Below are positions 43,028 to 46,553 of a stretch of 46,553 bases of DNA, in pieces (within the stretch, counting starts at the first letter, position 1; each line of letters opens with the position of its first letter). The notes under the pieces were generated by a model. It searched no databases. It saw only the letters and a program-made list of their open reading frames with translations, and was not told the origin of the DNA. The stretch covers positions 1 through 46,553 of the forward strand of contig CANHCV010000015.1 of the NCBI GenBank assembly GCA_947459245.1, given 5' to 3'. The position numbers and the translations under genes were made by a program. The stretch is from Bacteroidota bacterium (lineage in GTDB: Bacteria; Bacteroidota; Bacteroidia; UBA7662; CANHCV01).

Positions 43028-43035
43028 CAAAAATA
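43028..43035 (-). promoter_or_regulatory. -7 promoter box (TATTTTTG) for pckA
   Basis: Perfect TAnnTTTG followed by C, 20 nt before the ATG at 43008, implying a leader of about 15 nt and excluding the longer frame that begins at 43053. Confidence 0.65.
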
Positions 43036-43104
43036 CGGAATTTTTTCATCCAAAAAAACTGATTTTCATGACTTTTTCTTGAAGGTTCATTGCTGATTAT
43101 TGCC

Positions 43105-43112
43105 GAATTTTG
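43105..43112 (+). promoter_or_regulatory. -7-like box (GAATTTTG) directly before the ABC exporter ATG
   Basis: One mismatch from TAnnTTTG. From the box on it reads TTTTGCAGCATG, identical to the junction before mnmA. It suggests a leaderless start at 43117 rather than the frame opening at 43090. Confidence 0.45.
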
Positions 43113-43116
43113 CAGC

Positions 43117-44910
43117 ATGGCACGACCCAGTTTAAACAGCGGTGCTCCTCTTACTCAAGAAGGACAACGAGCAAAAATATCCCTCCAATCCCTCAAACAA
43201 CTCAAATGGATCCTCCAGCATCTGCGTCCACACCGATGGTTGTTTGCTTCGGGTTTGATGTTTCTGATTGTTGGAAGCGGCGTTTCGCTCATGTTTCCTT
43301 GGTTCATCGGGAAGCTAACCGATTTGGTGAACGGTAAATCCATCGCCCCTTGGTTGGGTGGGCTGTACGGTTTGTTGGGTTGGCTCATCGCCGTTTTCGG
43401 AATTCAGGCCTTTCTATCTTTTTTTAGGGTACTCTTTTTTGTTCGCATCGGTGAAAAGGTATTGTACGATATTCGCTCCAAGGTGTACGAAAACCTCATT
43501 GCCCAACCTATTCGCTTTTTTCAAGACCAAAAAGTGGGGGAATTGAACAGCCGTGTAACCTTGGATTTGAGTTACATCCAAGATACCATAACAACTACCT
43601 CCGCCGAACTCATTCGTCAATTTTTAGTGATCATTGGCGGGGTGATTTTTTTGTTCACTCAAACATCTACTAAGTTAACCCTCATCATGTTAGGGGTATT
43701 TCCTGTGCTCATCGGTTTAGCCATTTTCTTTGGAATTTTCATTCGGAAGATGGCCCGTCAAGCTCAGCAAAAAATGGCCGATAGCCAAGCCGTTTTGGAT
43801 GAATCCATGCAAAACATCACCACCGTAAAAGCGTTTGGAAACGAATGGTACGAAATCAAACGTTTTCGTGAAAACCTATCCGAAGTCGTTCGATTTGGAA
43901 TTCGAGGTGGACTTTTTCGCGCCATGTTTTCTTCCTTTATCATTCTCGTGGTGTTTGGCGCGATCATCGGCATTATTTTTCTTGGATTCCTAGAGGTGCA
44001 AAAAGGAAACCTATCCCTCGGTTCCCTCATCAGTTTCATTACCTATAGCGCCATGGTGGGAGCAAGCATGGGTTCCCTTTCCACCTTGATTTCCGATTTT
44101 CAACGTGCCATCGGGGCCTCCGAACGCGTATTTGAATGGATGAGTCAGCCCGGAGAAGACATCAAAAAGCCCAGTAGTGATTTCCAGCCCTCCGGTAAAA
44201 TCGTTTTTGAAAACGTAACCTTTGCTTACCCCACTCGAACGAGTCGCCAAGTGTTCAAAAACATTCATTTGGAATTACTCCCACAAGGCATGTACGGAGT
44301 CGTGGGAAAGAGCGGGGCCGGGAAGTCAACCCTAGCGCAACTTTTGCTGCGTTTCTTTGAAATCAACCAAGGATCTATTTCTTGGAATGGGGTGAATTTT
44401 CAAGATATTCCTTTGGTCGATTTACGGCGATCCATTGCCATTGTTCCTCAAGAAGTGTTGTTGTTCCACGGAACCATTTCTGAAAACATTGCTTACGGTA
44501 AGCCCGGTTGTTCCCGTGATGAAATTCTTGATGCCGCAAATCGGGCACACGTGATGGAATTCGCGGAAACCCTTCCCGATGGACTTGAAACCATGATTGG
44601 AGAAAAAGGAGCTAAACTTTCTGGAGGACAAAAACAACGCATCGCGATTGCTCGGGCACTCATCAAAAAGCCTGCATTACTCATTTTTGATGAAGCTACT
44701 TCGGCCTTGGACAACGAATCGGAAAAAATGGTTCAAACGACCATTCATGAATTGAAAGGAACGTGCACCATGTTAATCATTGCTCACCGTCCATCCACCT
44801 TGGAAGTTTGCTCCCAGTTTATAAAAATTTCGGGCAATGGAACAGTGGAAGTGGTTGAAAATCAAGGTAATTTAGCTCAGATTTTATCTTCGGTCAAAAA
44901 GCAAGATTGA
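43117..44910 (+). CDS. MsbA-like ABC exporter (fused membrane and ATPase domains)
   Basis: A 597-residue half-transporter that works as a homodimer or heterodimer in the inner membrane. The transmembrane domain (about residues 25-330) has six hydrophobic segments and the coupling sequence FDQKVGELNSR-like FFQDQKVGELNSRVTLD. The ATPase domain shows Walker A VGKSGAGKSTLAQ (about residue 398), the Q-loop IVPQEVLLFHGTISENIAYG, signature LSGGQKQRIAIARAL (about residue 499), Walker B ALLIFDEATSALDNESE and the H-loop in IIAHRPSTLE. This is the lipid/multidrug exporter subfamily. The substrate is unknown. ATG 43117 (MARPSLNSG) is chosen over a start nine codons earlier because the promoter-like box lies between them. 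Confidence 0.92.
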   Translation: MARPSLNSGAPLTQEGQRAKISLQSLKQLKWILQHLRPHRWLFASGLMFLIVGSGVSLMFPWFIGKLTDLVNGKSIAPWLGGLYGLLGWLIAVFGIQAFLSFFRVLFFVRIGEKVLYDIRSKVYENLIAQPIRFFQDQKVGELNSRVTLDLSYIQDTITTTSAELIRQFLVIIGGVIFLFTQTSTKLTLIMLGVFPVLIGLAIFFGIFIRKMARQAQQKMADSQAVLDESMQNITTVKAFGNEWYEIKRFRENLSEVVRFGIRGGLFRAMFSSFIILVVFGAIIGIIFLGFLEVQKGNLSLGSLISFITYSAMVGASMGSLSTLISDFQRAIGASERVFEWMSQPGEDIKKPSSDFQPSGKIVFENVTFAYPTRTSRQVFKNIHLELLPQGMYGVVGKSGAGKSTLAQLLLRFFEINQGSISWNGVNFQDIPLVDLRRSIAIVPQEVLLFHGTISENIAYGKPGCSRDEILDAANRAHVMEFAETLPDGLETMIGEKGAKLSGGQKQRIAIARALIKKPALLIFDEATSALDNESEKMVQTTIHELKGTCTMLIIAHRPSTLEVCSQFIKISGNGTVEVVENQGNLAQILSSVKKQD

Positions 44911-45016
44911 ATTTTTTGATTTTTTTGATGGGCGATGCAATTATTTTTTCTTTCCTTCGTTAAAAGCTACAAACCAACTTCTATGAAACAAAACTACGCG
45001 GATAAAATGTACCATC

Positions 45017-45571
45017 ATGAAAACGATCATTTCCCCCGCGTTGGTCAGCGAAGTTTCAACTGCGCCCCTCACTGCCGAGTTGTTTGCAGTACGCTCTAAA
45101 GTTATTGCCATTGCCGTTTCCTTTTTGAAAGATCGAGAAGAAGCGGAAGATGTTTTTCAAGATGTTTACTTGAAAATTCAGTCGGCTCAATCCCGTGGAT
45201 TTTATTTGGAAGGAGGAAAAGCCCGTGCTTGGATTCTCCAAGTTACCCGTAACCATTGCACTGATTTAACGAGAAGAGGCAAAAACAAAAAGAACGTTTC
45301 AACCTCTTTCGATCAGAATATTTTCGATTTTATTCCATCTGCCGATGGAGACAAGGAAACACAAATGGCGCATCAAGAGCGGTTGGATCGGGCATTGGCT
45401 TGTTTTAAACGGTTGCCCGAAGATCAAATGCAGGTTGTTTTTTGTCGAATTTACCACCAAATGTCATTCAAAGAAATCGCAGAAAAGCACAATATTTCGG
45501 TGAATACCGCCTTGGGAAGAATGCGATACGCCATCATCAATATGAAAAAATATTACGATGGCAATAAATGA
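45017..45571 (+). CDS. ECF-type RNA polymerase sigma factor
   Basis: A 184-residue sigma-70 family member with only regions 2 and 4. Region 2 contains AVSFLKDREEAEDVFQDVYL (about residues 31-52) and ARAWILQVTRNHCTDLTRR. Region 4 has LPEDQMQVVFCRIYHQMSFK, then EIAEKHNISVNTALGRMRYA, a helix-turn-helix that would read the -35 element of target promoters. It ends with an ATGA overlap into a tiny protein likely to act with it. The 106 bp upstream (44911-45016) show no clear TAnnTTTG box, so its promoter may be of another class. Targets are unknown; the adjacent secreted-protein gene is a candidate. Confidence 0.93.
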   Translation: MKTIISPALVSEVSTAPLTAELFAVRSKVIAIAVSFLKDREEAEDVFQDVYLKIQSAQSRGFYLEGGKARAWILQVTRNHCTDLTRRGKNKKNVSTSFDQNIFDFIPSADGDKETQMAHQERLDRALACFKRLPEDQMQVVFCRIYHQMSFKEIAEKHNISVNTALGRMRYAIINMKKYYDGNK

Positions 45572-45774
45572 GTTTTTCCGGCGTTTCAAAAATAAAACGT
45601 ATGGAACAACACTACCCGCAACGTTGGCTTGAATACCTCATGGGTCAATGCAATCAACAGGAAAGATTGAATTTTGAAACGGAAATTCTTCATCAAAAAG
45701 ATGTGAAAAAGGAATTGATTGAGATTCAAACTTTTTTGCAAGATTTGCACGATGCCTTGATTTTTGAGGAATAA
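45568..45774 (+). CDS. Small anti-sigma-like protein coupled to the ECF sigma factor
   Basis: A 68-residue soluble protein starting by an ATGA overlap with the sigma-factor stop; a second ATG at 45601 would give 57 residues (MEQHYPQRWLEYL). The core, RWLEYLMGQCNQQERLNFET followed by EIL, resembles the N-terminal helical part of Bacteroidota anti-sigma factors (L-x-x-Y-L-x-G-x-x-x-x-x-E, then E-x-x-L). No transmembrane segment or zinc-binding HxxxCxxC is present. Sequence pattern and position suggest it binds the sigma factor, but it could be an unrelated regulator. Confidence 0.6.
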   Translation: MSFSGVSKIKRMEQHYPQRWLEYLMGQCNQQERLNFETEILHQKDVKKELIEIQTFLQDLHDALIFEE

Positions 45775-45786
45775 TTTTTATCTTGG
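45757..45786 (+). promoter_or_regulatory. Possible promoter of the secreted-protein gene
   Basis: TTG at 45757-45759 followed after 19 nt by TATCTTGG at 45779-45786, one mismatch from TAnnTTTG. The ATG at 45808 is 22 nt beyond the box. The spacing is right for a Bacteroidota -33/-7 pair. Confidence 0.45.
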
Positions 45787-45807
45787 CGAAACAACCAAAA
45801 TTTCGTC

Positions 45808-46553
45808 ATGAAAAAAATCTTACTCTTTTTGTTTGCTGCGCTTGGTAGCGTTGCAACTTATGCCCAATCCAACGGTTCCGGTGGCCCCGATGGTTACGGG
45901 TACACCTGGCGCGATAACCGCGACCCTCAAGGACCAACCTACAATTGGTTTGATATCTCAACCATTGGAACTCCAGTTACCGGTTTAGGAGACGACAATG
46001 TTGTTGGTCCATTTTCCATGACCGGTTTCCAGTATTATTGGTACAACCCCGAGCGTTTCTGGATTGGTTCAAACGGTTACATCATTTTCAACGGAAACGG
46101 GCAGTTGGCCTCTTTGTTTCCTGGTGTAGTTCCTAGTCCTACCGGGGCCAACGATTGGATTGGTGGATTTGTATCGGATTTGAATTTCGGTGGAACCGGT
46201 AACCCCGGGCGTTGCTACCGCTACGATCAAGGAGATACCATCTGTATTTCTTGGGTTAATGTGCCTTTCTGGCGTCAAGCTGCTCCCGGATACGTGGGTG
46301 CGGTAAGTTTCCAAATCATCCTTAACAAAGCAACAAAACAAATTACCTACAATTATAAAACTCTCAATAACCAACCTACAATTTCATCGGGTTCACGCTC
46401 ACTATTGATTGGAATTGAGAACAATGTAGGAAATTTGGGATTGGCTCACAGTTACGATACCTATCCCGATACCAGTTACACCGTGGTTTACAATTATCCA
46501 GCCGTTGTTACCTACCAAGTTTCAGACGTTGGGGTGCAATGGAATAACAACAA
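45808..46553 (+). CDS. Secreted protein, N-terminal part, probable T9SS cargo
   Basis: The frame opens at ATG 45808 and is still open at the window end (248 complete codons). Signal peptide: MKKILLFLFAALGSVATYAQ. The mature region contains GDDNVVGPFSMTGFQYYWY, then RFWIGSNGYIIFNG, ANDWIGGFVSDLNFGGTG, ISWVNVPFW and FQIILNKATKQITYNYKTL. This is the beta-sandwich pattern seen at the N-termini of many Bacteroidota secreted proteins (a smooth beta-rich domain with a GSNGYI core), usually followed by PKD-like repeats and a T9SS sorting domain. Base composition matches the neighbours. The C-terminus is not visible, so the secretion route is inference. Confidence 0.8.
   Translation, partial: MKKILLFLFAALGSVATYAQSNGSGGPDGYGYTWRDNRDPQGPTYNWFDISTIGTPVTGLGDDNVVGPFSMTGFQYYWYNPERFWIGSNGYIIFNGNGQLASLFPGVVPSPTGANDWIGGFVSDLNFGGTGNPGRCYRYDQGDTICISWVNVPFWRQAAPGYVGAVSFQIILNKATKQITYNYKTLNNQPTISSGSRSLLIGIENNVGNLGLAHSYDTYPDTSYTVVYNYPAVVTYQVSDVGVQWNNN

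Overview
The window looks like chromosomal DNA from a member of the Bacteroidota, most likely Flavobacteriales-like. Three things point there. Promoter-like boxes match the Bacteroidota -7 consensus TAnnTTTG. A giant cell-surface protein carries a type IX secretion (T9SS) type B C-terminal domain and sits beside a PorP/SprF-family partner. A ligase-associated exonuclease/ATP-dependent DNA ligase pair of the Bacteroidota type is present. Start codons are preceded by A-rich tracts rather than Shine-Dalgarno sites, and many genes overlap through ATGA or TAATG junctions, so polycistronic, translationally coupled units are common. I saw no tRNA, rRNA, CRISPR array or transposase gene.

Layout. Positions 1-5.2 kb (minus strand): a partial BNR/sortilin-like exported protein, a DASS/SLC13 permease, mnmA (tRNA 2-thiouridylase) and a FecA-like TonB-dependent receptor. 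5.3-8.1 kb (plus): a Wzx-type flippase, a SAM methyltransferase and a family 2 glycosyltransferase, a small polysaccharide unit. 8.2-13.1 kb (minus): a tightly packed run of seven genes including xseB/xseA, a second SAM methyltransferase, an alpha/beta hydrolase lipoprotein, a barrel-like lipoprotein, a TrmN6-type tRNA methyltransferase and a small membrane protein. 13.1-16.8 kb (plus): a site-2 protease with CBS-like repeats, then the ligase-associated exonuclease and ATP-dependent DNA ligase.

16.9-33.5 kb (minus) is the most striking block. It holds a 4871-residue surface protein made of dozens of PKD/Ig-like modules, followed by its PorP/SprF-family partner, an uncharacterised outer-membrane barrel protein and a small eight-cysteine protein. 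This block is bracketed by two direct copies of a 104-bp sequence. The right-hand copy is fused to a decayed, internally deleted 3' end of the DNA ligase gene. The helicase and phosphoesterase that usually follow this ligase are not present. The surface-protein block therefore appears to sit inside a broken and partly duplicated DNA-repair locus. The giant protein itself shows three separate pairs of tandem super-repeats, each unit about 450-475 residues.

33.8-38.5 kb: a Cys/Met-metabolism PLP enzyme coupled to asparagine synthetase (minus), divergent from adk-obg (plus). 38.5-41.4 kb: a visibly AT-rich pair of exported proteins of unknown function, one containing a perfect 19-bp inverted repeat and the other ending in a short basic GG-Y motif. 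41.4-46.5 kb: pckA (minus), a divergent MsbA-like ABC exporter, an ECF sigma factor with a tiny anti-sigma-like protein, and the beginning of a secreted protein cut by the window edge.

All functional calls come from reading the sequence and recalling family motifs. No database search was run. Super-repeat boundaries and residue positions given as approximate were counted by hand.
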